This document shows, one piece after another, positions 8,176 through 14,735 of a DNA stretch of 14,735 bases. The stretch comes from Pseudobdellovibrionaceae bacterium (lineage in GTDB: Bacteria; Bdellovibrionota; Bdellovibrionia; Bdellovibrionales; JAMPXM01), in NCBI GenBank assembly GCA_913776405.1, contig CAJYOV010000356.1, positions 1 to 14,735 on the forward strand, in the 5' to 3' direction. Position 1 is the stretch's first letter; the number at the start of each line of letters is the position of its first letter. The notes below the pieces were generated by a model. It saw nothing but the letters and a program-made list of their open reading frames with translations. It ran no database searches and was not told where the DNA came from. Made by a program: the position numbers and the translations under genes.

Positions 8176-8404
8176 GAGGACACTCCTAAAGGTAGTCAGA
8201 CATTTACGGTGTCTGGTAGAGACGCCGACCCATATTGTCGGCTTATAAACTTCGAGGTCGCCCACGGTTTCCCAGAAACTAGAGCTCATGGTCAAAATAA
8301 TTCAGAAGCTTGCGCGCTGCATCCGAAATTTGAGCGAAAGCGCGGCGACGTGCTGGCTGGGGCCGGAGTGCACCTCTTGGCCCCTTCAGCTCGCATAAAA
8401 TCGA
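8176..8404 (-). promoter_or_regulatory. Leader region of the HNH gene with two inverted repeats
   Basis: This gap should hold the promoter of the HNH (and possibly kinase) transcript. Two short dyads are visible: CAGACA/TGTCTG at 8197-8202 and 8210-8215, and GCCGAC/GTCGGC at 8224-8229 and 8237-8242, with a TATAAG on the minus strand just outside the second. They could be operator sites or leader hairpins; neither matches a regulator site I know. A further GGGGCC/GGCCCC dyad near 8358-8385 may be the 3' end of the upstream small gene's transcript, but it lacks a T-run. Confidence 0.3.
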
Positions 8405-8761
8405 TTAGAACGTGTTGTAGCAGTTCTTTTTCGTGACGACTTGGTCTGCGTCGCGAACGAAATACTGGCACGAATATTCGTTGTAGTGGAGCGTCACCCA
8501 CGTATGCGGAATCGGACGCTGATTTTCGTCGATCACGTTGGTGTGTTTCACTTCGACCGCGAGAATGCGCTCGAGCGAGCAAAGTTGCTCGGGCGAATAT
8601 TGGAGATTGCGGGCGATCGTTCTGAGAGCCTGAACATAAAGTGGCTTCGAGAGATACGATTCGCACAGCGGGCCGTAAGCGTTAGCTTCTGCACTCGTGA
8701 GGCTAACGGCGAAGAGAAGAGCTGAGGCTGCGAGAAGGCGTGAGGTCGTACGAGAAAGCAT
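8405..8761 (-). CDS. Small exported four-cysteine protein, unknown function
   Basis: A 118-residue protein beginning with a clear signal peptide (basic start, hydrophobic LLAASALLFAVSLTS, cleavage after ANA at residue 28). The mature domain of about 90 residues has four cysteines (C33, C61, C98, C114), enough for two disulfides, and a beta-rich C-terminal half (TWVTLHYNEYSCQYFV). No motif is recognised. The start at 8761 is set by AGGAG just upstream and the signal peptide; a longer reading from 8824 would put 21 extra residues before the signal peptide. Its ribosome-binding region (AGGAGTCCTCATG) closely resembles that of the HNH gene (AGGAGTGTCCTCATG), and both proteins are exported with four cysteines in the mature part, so a related origin of the leaders is possible but unproven. 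Confidence 0.65.
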   Translation of the reverse strand: MLSRTTSRLLAASALLFAVSLTSAEANAYGPLCESYLSKPLYVQALRTIARNLQYSPEQLCSLERILAVEVKHTNVIDENQRPIPHTWVTLHYNEYSCQYFVRDADQVVTKKNCYNTF

Positions 8762-8930
8762 GAGGACTCCTGTTAAGAGGGCGACGAGCTCCAGGTGCTC
8801 CGTCTCCGTGCGGAGTTCATGCAAGAGTTACGGTGGCTAAGCAAGGCTCAGCAGCTCTCGAGTTCCAAAAACAGTGATTCATTCTCAATGACTTTTCGTT
8901 TGCGCTATCGGCATTTCGAGTTGCCGCTCG

Positions 8931-9941
8931 TCAGGCTTTAGCACGCACCTTCGTCTGTTGCGTTTTCGGGCGCGATTTTGGCCGCGTTTTCAGCTGCGTC
9001 TTTTGCGTCGTGCGTACGCCAGTGAACGCCGCTTGCGAGATTGAAACACGAAACTCATTCGTAATCGCGTCGTCCAGAATCTCCTGCGCAACTTTGCCAT
9101 CGCCTGATCGAAGCTTGCGAGCGAGTTTACGCGTGTCTTGTGGGCCGTACTGGAAAAATTCTTTCGCAGTTTCGAAATCGCGCTGCAGCGGGATGTAGAG
9201 CTGCTTCGGCAGATCCGGCTTCAGCAGAAGCGTCTCTAACAAATAACGAAGCAGGTCTTTATTCTTACCGCTTAAGAAATCTTCGAGCGGTTCGAGAACT
9301 TCAACCGGAAGTTCAAGAACATAGTTGTAGGCCGGAGAAGATCGGCAGAGTTTTGCGGGTATAAGGAATCGCTCGCGCGGGCAGTGCGCGGCGAATAGAA
9401 GTCGAAGAAGCGCGCTGTAGCCACCCTTCGCTTTTCCGCGGTGGCGGAAGCAGCCGAAGGACGTAAAGCCTTCGTGGATGTCCATATGGCTGAGTCTGAA
9501 TTCAATTTTCGCTGATTCTTTTGCTCCGTCGGCCAGATTCAATTTTCGATCGCGGCTGACCACGCGCGCGAATTCCTGCACGCGGAACCCGACGTACAAA
9601 TAGCTGACATCGTAGTTGAGCGCGATGTTGTACCGTGGCCTGACTGAACGGATGAGCTCTTCTTCACGGCGTAGAGAAGCTTCGCTCGAAGGCAGAATCT
9701 CGTACCGAAGATCATGCGCATGCTCGATCATCTCCAGAATGTGATCGGCCGCTTGGCCGGGCTTTGCCGCCTGGTAACTCAGAAGCCGGCGCTTCAGGTT
9801 GTCCGCTTTCCCGATGTAGAGGGGGCGGCCCTTTCGATCAAGAAACGTGTAGACACCGGATTTCTGCGGAAGCTCTTTGAAAAACTCGTCGCCGAACCGA
9901 ACTTTCAGGGGATTGTCGAAACCGAAGGAAATATCTGCCAT
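8931..9941 (-). CDS. Stand-alone GIY-YIG nuclease, UvrC/Cho-like
   Basis: A 336-residue protein whose first about 110 residues form a GIY-YIG domain: G29-V30-Y31, Y42-I43-G44 (PLYIGKADNLKRRL), and a likely metal-binding Glu near E93 before LIRSVRPRYNIAL, matching the LIKQHRPRYN segment of UvrC. In UvrC and Cho this domain makes the 3' incision in nucleotide excision repair. This protein lacks the helix-hairpin-helix and 5'-nuclease parts of UvrC and is nearer to Cho in length. Residues 110-310 are of unknown fold, and the last about 28 residues are a Lys/Arg/Thr/Gln-rich tail likely to bind nucleic acid. No Shine-Dalgarno precedes the ATG. It is cytosolic by sequence; a DNA repair or processing role is inferred. 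Confidence 0.8.
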   Translation of the reverse strand: MADISFGFDNPLKVRFGDEFFKELPQKSGVYTFLDRKGRPLYIGKADNLKRRLLSYQAAKPGQAADHILEMIEHAHDLRYEILPSSEASLRREEELIRSVRPRYNIALNYDVSYLYVGFRVQEFARVVSRDRKLNLADGAKESAKIEFRLSHMDIHEGFTSFGCFRHRGKAKGGYSALLRLLFAAHCPRERFLIPAKLCRSSPAYNYVLELPVEVLEPLEDFLSGKNKDLLRYLLETLLLKPDLPKQLYIPLQRDFETAKEFFQYGPQDTRKLARKLRSGDGKVAQEILDDAITNEFRVSISQAAFTGVRTTQKTQLKTRPKSRPKTQQTKVRAKA

Positions 9942-10079
9942 GAGGCGTGGACACTATCACCCTTTGGCGCTTTTTTGGGCACCGAATAGCCTGCGCGTCG
10001 TTCAGCTAGGAGAATGCGAACCGCTCACGAGGGGCAAGGGCTTGAGGCTAAAGAAGACCTAGTGTAGACCCCTAAGTCT

Positions 10080-10499
10080 ATGGCAACACCAAGACCGCCC
10101 AAAAGCCCGCTCGATCCCGTAGTTCTTCAACGTTTAGACGGGCTGCGCACGCAACTTTTGCGTTTGCACAAAGTCTTGCTCGATGACGAGCGCGCGTCCT
10201 ACGAGAAGATTCATGGACCGATCGGCAGCGCAGGACGTGTCTTGAGTCTTGTCATGTCAGACCCTTGGTTCAACTGGCTTCACAAGATTTCTCAACTCAT
10301 CGTTAAGATCGATGAGCTTCAAGACAACGAAGAGGGCGAGGAAGCGCAAGCTTCGGCCTTGTTCGGCGAAGCGCGCGATCTCATTCTATTAAAAGATCCT
10401 GAGACGGAGTTCTCGAAGGCCTACAAGAAAGCTCTTCAGCGGAGTTCGTCTGCCGTCGGCGCCCACGCAGAGGCACTCAAAGCCGTTCGCGACGACTGA
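10080..10499 (+). CDS. Small conserved-looking cytosolic protein, unknown function
   Basis: A 139-residue, mainly helical acidic protein without signal peptide or membrane segment. Its central part (LHKVLLDDERASYE, then SDPWFNWLHKISQL and VKIDEL) matches a pattern I recall from uncharacterised proteobacterial proteins, but I know no function. A stop codon five codons upstream fixes ATG 10080 as the earliest start. No Shine-Dalgarno is seen, and the ATG lies in a small dyad (TAGAC/GTCTA at 10065-10069 and 10076-10080). It is divergent from the GIY-YIG gene across 138 bp and converges on the FBP-like gene with 18 bp between ends. Confidence 0.6.
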   Translation: MATPRPPKSPLDPVVLQRLDGLRTQLLRLHKVLLDDERASYEKIHGPIGSAGRVLSLVMSDPWFNWLHKISQLIVKIDELQDNEEGEEAQASALFGEARDLILLKDPETEFSKAYKKALQRSSSAVGAHAEALKAVRDD

Positions 10500-10517
10500 C
10501 GATTCATCAAAGCGAGA

Positions 10518-10979
10518 TCAAAACAAATTGCGGCGAGCGAAATGGCTGATCCGATCAAGGATTCGACGTTTCTTTTCATCCGTTTGCACAGACTCTCTTA
10601 GGTCGTGAACGCCGGGCGTTTCTTTCAGTTTTTCGATACAGTTCAAGTCGCGGCAAAGCGAAAGCCCAATCCGGCGAGATCTCGAAACGCTCGCGGTAAG
10701 CAGGCCGACATTGCCTTTGCCGCGAACCGAATGACACCAATCGCACATCGCAGGTGGCGAATCTGCTGTCGCGTGATTGCGTTTAAAAACAATTCCGCGT
10801 GCCGAATTCTTCGAGGGATCTGCATAAACGATGTAAGCGCGGTGGCCGCTCGGTTCAATCCAAGTCAATGTGTCGCGGACTAGCAGCGGGAACAACATGT
10901 CTGAAGGCAGTTGAACTTCGTCCTGATCGATCGGGCGAAAGGCACTTCTCATCTCTTCTTCTGAACCGATACGTAGCAT
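10518..10979 (-). CDS. FBP-type treble-clef zinc-finger protein (EF-G-binding / FusB-like C-terminal domain)
   Basis: A 153-residue protein. Its second half, C79-x2-C82 (MCDWCHSV), then RGKGNVGLLTA, then C109-x4-C114 (LCRDLNC), matches the C-terminal treble-clef zinc finger of the FBP family. Members of this family related to FusB bind elongation factor G and can rescue it from fusidic acid; in most bacteria the role is untested. The N-terminal half (residues about 10-70) would be the partner-binding part. ATG 10979 is preferred over the adjacent GTG 10982 because AGGAG lies 6 nt ahead of it. The tail is basic. Zinc binding is likely; the ribosomal role is inference. Confidence 0.7.
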   Translation of the reverse strand: MLRIGSEEEMRSAFRPIDQDEVQLPSDMLFPLLVRDTLTWIEPSGHRAYIVYADPSKNSARGIVFKRNHATADSPPAMCDWCHSVRGKGNVGLLTASVSRSRRIGLSLCRDLNCIEKLKETPGVHDLRESVQTDEKKRRILDRISHFARRNLF

Positions 10980-11020
10980 CACGGGCTCCTTGAAGTGGCG
11001 ACTCTAGAATAAATCGTAGC

Positions 11021-11812
11021 ATGCAGCTCGGAGAGCGAGATAGGCTAAAAGCCGTGAAACCTATCCGTGTTCTTTTCGAAGACGAAGATCTCATTGCGGT
11101 CTCGAAGCCGATCGGTCTCGTTGTTGACGCAGGCGATGAGCGTACCACAGACGGCGCGGAAGATCTCATCTCGGCCCTCGAAGCAACGGGTAGAAAGGTC
11201 TTTCCTTATCACCGCCTTGACAGAGACACCTCTGGCATCGTGCTTCTTGGAAAAAGCCGTCGCATTTCACGTGATGTGACAAAGCTGTTTGAAGAAAAGC
11301 GGATTCGCAAATCTTATCTCGCGGTTGTCGAGGGCCTGTGGCCGAAAGCGTTGAATAAAGTTGAACTGAAAATCGGTGAGAAAGATGCAGTCACAACGTT
11401 CCGAGTGCTTAGAGCGCACTCGCATACGACGTCGTACGAGGCTCCGATAGGCATCGACCAAACACGCATGGACCGCACGTGGCTAGAGGCGCTGCCAAAG
11501 ACGGGTCGTAAACATCAGATTCGCCTTCACTGCGCAGACAGCGGTCATCCCATTTTGGGCGACGCTGTTTACGGAAAAAAAGACGGCGCTGGAGACAGCG
11601 GAAAAAAGAGCGCATGGGATAACGGCGTTGGCCACGCTCTTCACGCTTACAAGCTTGAATTTAAACACCCTCGTACCAAAACCATGCTGACGATTGTCGA
11701 TCCGCCGGAATCTTGGAAAGCGACTTGGCTTGCGCAGATGGAAATCGGTGTCACATGGGCGAAGCTTTTCAACGCGCACGAGGCGTCTCTGTCAGGGGAG
11801 GACAAGCAGTGA
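11021..11812 (+). CDS. RluA-family RNA pseudouridine synthase
   Basis: A 263-residue enzyme that isomerises uridine to pseudouridine in rRNA or tRNA. The catalytic motif HRLDRDTSG carries the nucleophile D67. Later motifs are KSYLAVVEG and TGRKHQIRLH...GHPILGDAVYG, all standard for the RluA family. It has no N-terminal S4 domain, so it resembles RluA or TruC/RluC cores rather than RluD; the target base cannot be assigned. The start is uncertain: ATG 11021 has no Shine-Dalgarno, while GTG 11054 (12th codon) follows a weak GAGATAGG and would remove only residues before the first core strand. Its TGA overlaps the GTG start of the next gene. Confidence 0.88.
   Translation: MQLGERDRLKAVKPIRVLFEDEDLIAVSKPIGLVVDAGDERTTDGAEDLISALEATGRKVFPYHRLDRDTSGIVLLGKSRRISRDVTKLFEEKRIRKSYLAVVEGLWPKALNKVELKIGEKDAVTTFRVLRAHSHTTSYEAPIGIDQTRMDRTWLEALPKTGRKHQIRLHCADSGHPILGDAVYGKKDGAGDSGKKSAWDNGVGHALHAYKLEFKHPRTKTMLTIVDPPESWKATWLAQMEIGVTWAKLFNAHEASLSGEDKQ
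11790..11811 (+). promoter_or_regulatory. Ribosome binding site fixing the GTG start of the hydrolase
   Basis: GGGGAGGA lies about 6-7 nt ahead of a GTG at 11809 that shares GTGA with the TGA of the synthase gene. The 4-base overlap indicates translational coupling and makes the longer reading from 11713 unlikely. Confidence 0.75.
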
Positions 11813-12516
11813 ACCACCTAGAATTTAAAGGTACGGGCGTCGCCGTAAAACCGATCACTGTCTTCCTTCATGGATTTCCTGGCGTCCGCTCGAAACAAAA
11901 TCGAGAGATCGCAGAGCAAACAGCGCAGACAACGGGTCGCCACTGTTACGTTCCGCTTTACACGGGCCTTGGCTTCTCAGAAGGCACTTTTTCATTCGAG
12001 AATTGTCGCAAAGAGGTTGAAGACTTTGTGGGCGAGCTCATGAAGAGCCACGGGCAACTTGATCTCGTTGGCCATAGCTGGGGTGGTTATCAAGCGCTCG
12101 GTCTCGCTGCGAAACACGGCCACAAAATAAGGCGACTTGTCTTAATGTCGCCGCTCTTAGATTTTTTCAATGTCGACATCGCAGACGAGTCTTTCAAAAG
12201 CACAGCCCAAAACAATCCGCAGCTTCATCTCGGTGAAATATCAAAACTCGCCGAAGAGTTCGTAAACGTCGGCGCGGAAACTCCGGCTGTCTCTTTAGCC
12301 GAGCGTGTGCACCCTCTAACGAAAGTCGTTTTGCTTCAAGCAAAGGATGACGGCGTAACACCGCCGAAACATGCTGAGGCGCTGCTCTCTCATTTTCGGG
12401 AGCTTCCGATTTATAGGACGCTTGAGACCGATCATAGCTTCGTGCTCAATCGCGAGTTTGCGACCCAAGAAATTATCCGCGCGCTCGAAATGGGCGTTAG
12501 CGATGATCCCGAGTAA
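11809..12516 (+). CDS. Alpha/beta-hydrolase fold protein
   Basis: A 235-residue cytosolic alpha/beta hydrolase. The oxyanion segment FLHGFPG (19-25), nucleophile S90 in GHSWGG, acid D180 or D181 (LLQAKDDGVTP) and H209 (ETDHSF) form the usual catalytic triad in order, so it is probably an active esterase, lipase-like or C-C hydrolase enzyme; the substrate is not evident. The cap region (about 115-165) is short. It is cotranscribed with the pseudouridine synthase through a 4-base overlap. Its last 20 bp overlap the end of the opposing membrane protein gene. Confidence 0.85.
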   Translation: MNHLEFKGTGVAVKPITVFLHGFPGVRSKQNREIAEQTAQTTGRHCYVPLYTGLGFSEGTFSFENCRKEVEDFVGELMKSHGQLDLVGHSWGGYQALGLAAKHGHKIRRLVLMSPLLDFFNVDIADESFKSTAQNNPQLHLGEISKLAEEFVNVGAETPAVSLAERVHPLTKVVLLQAKDDGVTPPKHAEALLSHFRELPIYRTLETDHSFVLNREFATQEIIRALEMGVSDDPE

Positions 12517-13417
12517 GGGCCGACCGAGCTGCAGAATGGCCGCGCGGCCGACGTGCTCGCGAACGGTGAGACTGTGATCTTTCAGTTTCACTCGAAGACG
12601 TGAGCGGGCCGAACGGGTTGATGAAGCCTCGGCCGCAAAGAAAATTGACGAATCCAAACAGCACAAGGCACCCAGCGAAGGTCGCAAGCGCCACCACGGT
12701 TGAAAACGCATAAACGCCTGAAATGGTCGCCGAAACGGTGTGGCCGGTCGCGACGACATGGGTATGCCATCGATATCCGAGAGCCCACGCGCTTAGATTC
12801 AAAAGAATCAAGATTCCGAAGACGGGGACGACACCCTTTGCGGCCTGCTGAAGATCGGCTGTCGAGAGTTCGATTTGTGAGGCGATTGCGAAACCGAGAT
12901 AAACAAAAATCCAGAACCCAATCGTCTTCAACGTGTGAAGTCCAATCACGGTTTTTAACGCGAGGAGTGTCGCATGCGTGCCGCCGTTCACAAAGGCAGG
13001 CAAGATCGATCGCGCGCTTGGGACACACAGCCAGAAGAGTCCAGCGAGAATGACCGGGCCCAAAAGCACCGGGCCGAGCCCGATAAAGAAATGGCCGACG
13101 CGGTGATAGAGATTCCACGGTTGGTATCCGTGAGTGACTGAACCGTGTGCGCCATCCGCCGCTTTCGGGTCAAACCATTTTACCTTTTCCACCTCGTGGA
13201 GAAACAGTTTGCAGAAGAAGGCGTGACAAAATTCATGAACGGGAACACCGATCCATCCAAACAGGTACGTGCCCGCATTAGGCCAACGAAATTGTCGAAA
13301 GATGTTGTTCGTCAGTCGTGACAGAAGCGTCAGGATGGCGCCGCCGATGAGGCCGGTACCGAAAAGAAAGGCGAACTGGAGGCCGCTGTTTTTGAGAATC
13401 AACCAAGCTGCTGACAC
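12497..13417 (-). CDS. Multi-pass membrane protein with HExxH zinc-metalloprotease motif
   Basis: A 306-residue membrane protein with five or six hydrophobic segments (about 13-33, 50-70, 107-130, 145-180, 193-212, 230-262). H61-E62-F63-C64-H65 lies in a membrane segment (GVPVHEFCHAFFCK), followed by KWFDPKAADGAHGSVTHGY and GHFFIGLGPVLLG. This resembles M50-like membrane proteins with a buried HExxH, and I recall similar uncharacterised proteins, but I see no clear second zinc-binding motif, so protease activity is a prediction. The start is probably GTG 13417 with no strong Shine-Dalgarno. The last about 33 residues are an Arg/Ser/His-rich tail coded over the end of the hydrolase gene, unlike the rest of the protein. 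Confidence 0.7.
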   Translation of the reverse strand: MSAAWLILKNSGLQFAFLFGTGLIGGAILTLLSRLTNNIFRQFRWPNAGTYLFGWIGVPVHEFCHAFFCKLFLHEVEKVKWFDPKAADGAHGSVTHGYQPWNLYHRVGHFFIGLGPVLLGPVILAGLFWLCVPSARSILPAFVNGGTHATLLALKTVIGLHTLKTIGFWIFVYLGFAIASQIELSTADLQQAAKGVVPVFGILILLNLSAWALGYRWHTHVVATGHTVSATISGVYAFSTVVALATFAGCLVLFGFVNFLCGRGFINPFGPLTSSSETERSQSHRSRARRPRGHSAARSALTRDHR

Positions 13418-13506
13418 GCGTCTTAGAATCGCATCGAAGATAAAATTTCGTAAAGGCTTGTTCGGTTTACCTGGACCGTCGCCGAGGCCTCCTCTAGGGT
13501 TTTTTC

Positions 13507-14688
13507 ATGTTTAGAACTCTCTTCGATAGCATGAGATCTTTCTTGAAGCTTGAGTCAGCCAGCGGGCTTGTGCTTATGGCTGCAACGCTGCTTGCTCTCT
13601 TTCTCGCAAATTCATCGTTCGCGGAAACTTACGGTTCGATTTTGTCGACTCAGCTTGGGCCTTACTCAGTCGCTCTGTGGATCAACGACGGCCTCATGGC
13701 TCTTTTCTTTTTTGTTGTTGGCATGGAGATCAAGCACGAGCTCATGGATGGCGCGCTTGCCTCGTTCGACCGAGCGATTTTGCCGGTCGTCGCCGCTGTT
13801 GGTGGCATGGTTGTTCCTGCTCTTTTGTTTCTCGCAATTGCCGGAAAAACGGAACATGCACACGGTTGGGGCATCCCGATGGCGACCGACATCGCCTTTG
13901 CGGTCGGGGTGATGGCTCTGCTTGGTAAGCGCGTGCCAGCACAAGCGAAGGTCTTCTTGCTTGCATTGGCGATCGCTGACGATCTGGGTGCGGTGCTTGT
14001 GATTGCTCTCTTCTACTCGAGTGGTCTGCACGTCTTGTATCTTGCGCTCGCAGCACTCGTGACGCTTGTTATTTACATTCTTTCGATCAAGCAGGTGCGC
14101 GCGGTTGCGATTCATCTTCCGCTCGGTTTGTTGCTTTGGTGGCTCGTGCATCATTCGGGCGTTCATGCGACGATCGCAGGTTGCGTGCTGGGTTTCTTAA
14201 TGCCGAATACGGATTCGAACCCTGACGATCCCACTCCGCTCGAGCGCTGGGTTTCGCGCCTGCATCCGATCAGCGGTTTCGTTATTATGCCGATCTTTGC
14301 GCTCGCGAACGCCGGGCTCTCATTTGCCGGTTTCGAGTGGCAACGACTCTGGACCGACACACTGATCAGCGGCATTAGCTACGGCCTTCTCATCGGAAAG
14401 CCCGTCGGTATTTTCGGCGCCTCGTGGATCGCGATTCGGGTCGGGCTCGCAAAGTTACCGGAGGACGTGCGGTATTCGCACTTGCTCGGCGCCGCAGCGC
14501 TAGGTGGTATCGGGTTTACGATGTCGCTGTTCGTCTCGGGGCTTGCGCTAGCGTCGCCAGAGTCGCTCGAGCTTGCCAAACTTGGCATCGTGAAGGGCTC
14601 ACTTCTCTCAGCACTTCTGGGTGTCGCAATCTATCTGATCTTTACCAAGAATCCAGTGGCGTCGCGCGAGCGTGCCGAACGCGCCTAA
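13507..14688 (+). CDS. nhaA: NhaA Na+/H+ antiporter
   Basis: A 393-residue inner-membrane antiporter that exports Na+ (or Li+) in exchange for H+, for pH and salt homeostasis. Length matches the family (388 in E. coli). The functional residues are present: D128 (ATDIAFAVG), the ion-binding pair D158-D159 (ALAIADDLGA) and K298 (LIGKPVGIFG), matching E. coli D133, D163, D164 and K300. Other typical segments are FFFVVGMEIKHEL, FALANAG and LGGIGFTMSLF. The start has AGGG 9 nt upstream and the signature N-terminal helix FLKLESASGL follows. It is divergent from the HExxH membrane protein across 89 bp, in which I see no recognisable regulator site. No nhaR regulator gene is nearby. Confidence 0.97.
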   Translation: MFRTLFDSMRSFLKLESASGLVLMAATLLALFLANSSFAETYGSILSTQLGPYSVALWINDGLMALFFFVVGMEIKHELMDGALASFDRAILPVVAAVGGMVVPALLFLAIAGKTEHAHGWGIPMATDIAFAVGVMALLGKRVPAQAKVFLLALAIADDLGAVLVIALFYSSGLHVLYLALAALVTLVIYILSIKQVRAVAIHLPLGLLLWWLVHHSGVHATIAGCVLGFLMPNTDSNPDDPTPLERWVSRLHPISGFVIMPIFALANAGLSFAGFEWQRLWTDTLISGISYGLLIGKPVGIFGASWIAIRVGLAKLPEDVRYSHLLGAAALGGIGFTMSLFVSGLALASPESLELAKLGIVKGSLLSALLGVAIYLIFTKNPVASRERAERA

Positions 14689-14735
14689 GAGTTTTCGGCT
14701 GGCTCTAGCGTCGCTTTCGTTACGCAATATTTTTT

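Noticed and set aside
8176..8295. Longer N-terminus for the HNH protein (start at 8295)
   Set aside because: It would put 40 residues before a clear signal peptide and skip a strong ribosome binding site at 8175; it also reads through the likely promoter and dyads.
8762..8824. Longer N-terminus for the four-cysteine protein (start at 8824)
   Set aside because: The AGGAG site and signal peptide both point to 8761.
8836..8852. 7-bp stem with 3-base loop between the GIY-YIG gene and the small exported protein gene
   Set aside because: It includes a G-T pair and has no T-run on either side; chance is plausible in this 169-bp gap, in which I see nothing else.
11713..11808. Upstream start for the alpha/beta hydrolase inside the synthase gene
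   Set aside because: The GTG at 11809 has a strong ribosome binding site and the typical 4-base overlap; the upstream residues are out-of-frame synthase sequence.
14674..14699. GCCGAA/TTCGGC dyad at the end of nhaA as a terminator
   Set aside because: Short stem, 14-base loop and no T-run directly after it; the only T-run is at the window edge about 30 bp further, so support is too weak.

Overview
The window looks like bacterial chromosome of moderate GC (near 50% by eye), densely packed with genes on both strands. The mix of large exported proteases, a secreted HNH nuclease, many signal peptides and a CHASE3 hybrid histidine kinase suggests a Bdellovibrionota-like ('delta-proteobacterial') Gram-negative. 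That placement is inference from gene content; there is no rRNA, tRNA or phylogenetic marker to confirm it. I see no CRISPR array, insertion sequence, phage gene or tRNA.

Left part (1-3662, + strand): the end of an unrecognised gene, then 12 bp later a very large secreted subtilisin-family (S8) protease of about 1119 codons. A single in-frame TAA at 738-740 splits it. The signal peptide and pro-region lie before the stop, and the intact Asp/His/Ser catalytic domain and long C-terminal region lie after it in the same frame. It converges on a minus-strand gene for a Tat-exported FAD-dependent amine-oxidase-like enzyme (3663-5312). The last codons of that gene form a perfect 12-bp hairpin that could end transcription from one or both sides.

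Middle (5461-9941, all minus strand): reading in the direction of transcription, a GIY-YIG nuclease related to UvrC/Cho, a small exported four-cysteine protein, a secreted HNH endonuclease-like protein and, only 39 bp further on, a membrane hybrid histidine kinase (CHASE3-HisKA-HATPase-REC). The kinase ends in what looks like an HPt domain that has lost its phospho-accepting histidine. The nuclease and kinase may share a transcript.

Right part (10080-14688): a small conserved protein of unknown role (+), a zinc-binding FBP-type protein (-), an RluA-family pseudouridine synthase whose stop overlaps the GTG start of an alpha/beta hydrolase (+), a multi-pass membrane protein with an HExxH metalloprotease motif whose 3' end overlaps the hydrolase gene in antisense (-), and a complete NhaA Na+/H+ antiporter (+).

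The genes are mostly individual housekeeping, envelope or secretion functions. I do not see a single convincing new multi-gene system. The best leads are the interrupted giant protease, the degenerate HPt of the hybrid kinase, the nuclease-kinase pair, and the terminator-like hairpin embedded in coding sequence.
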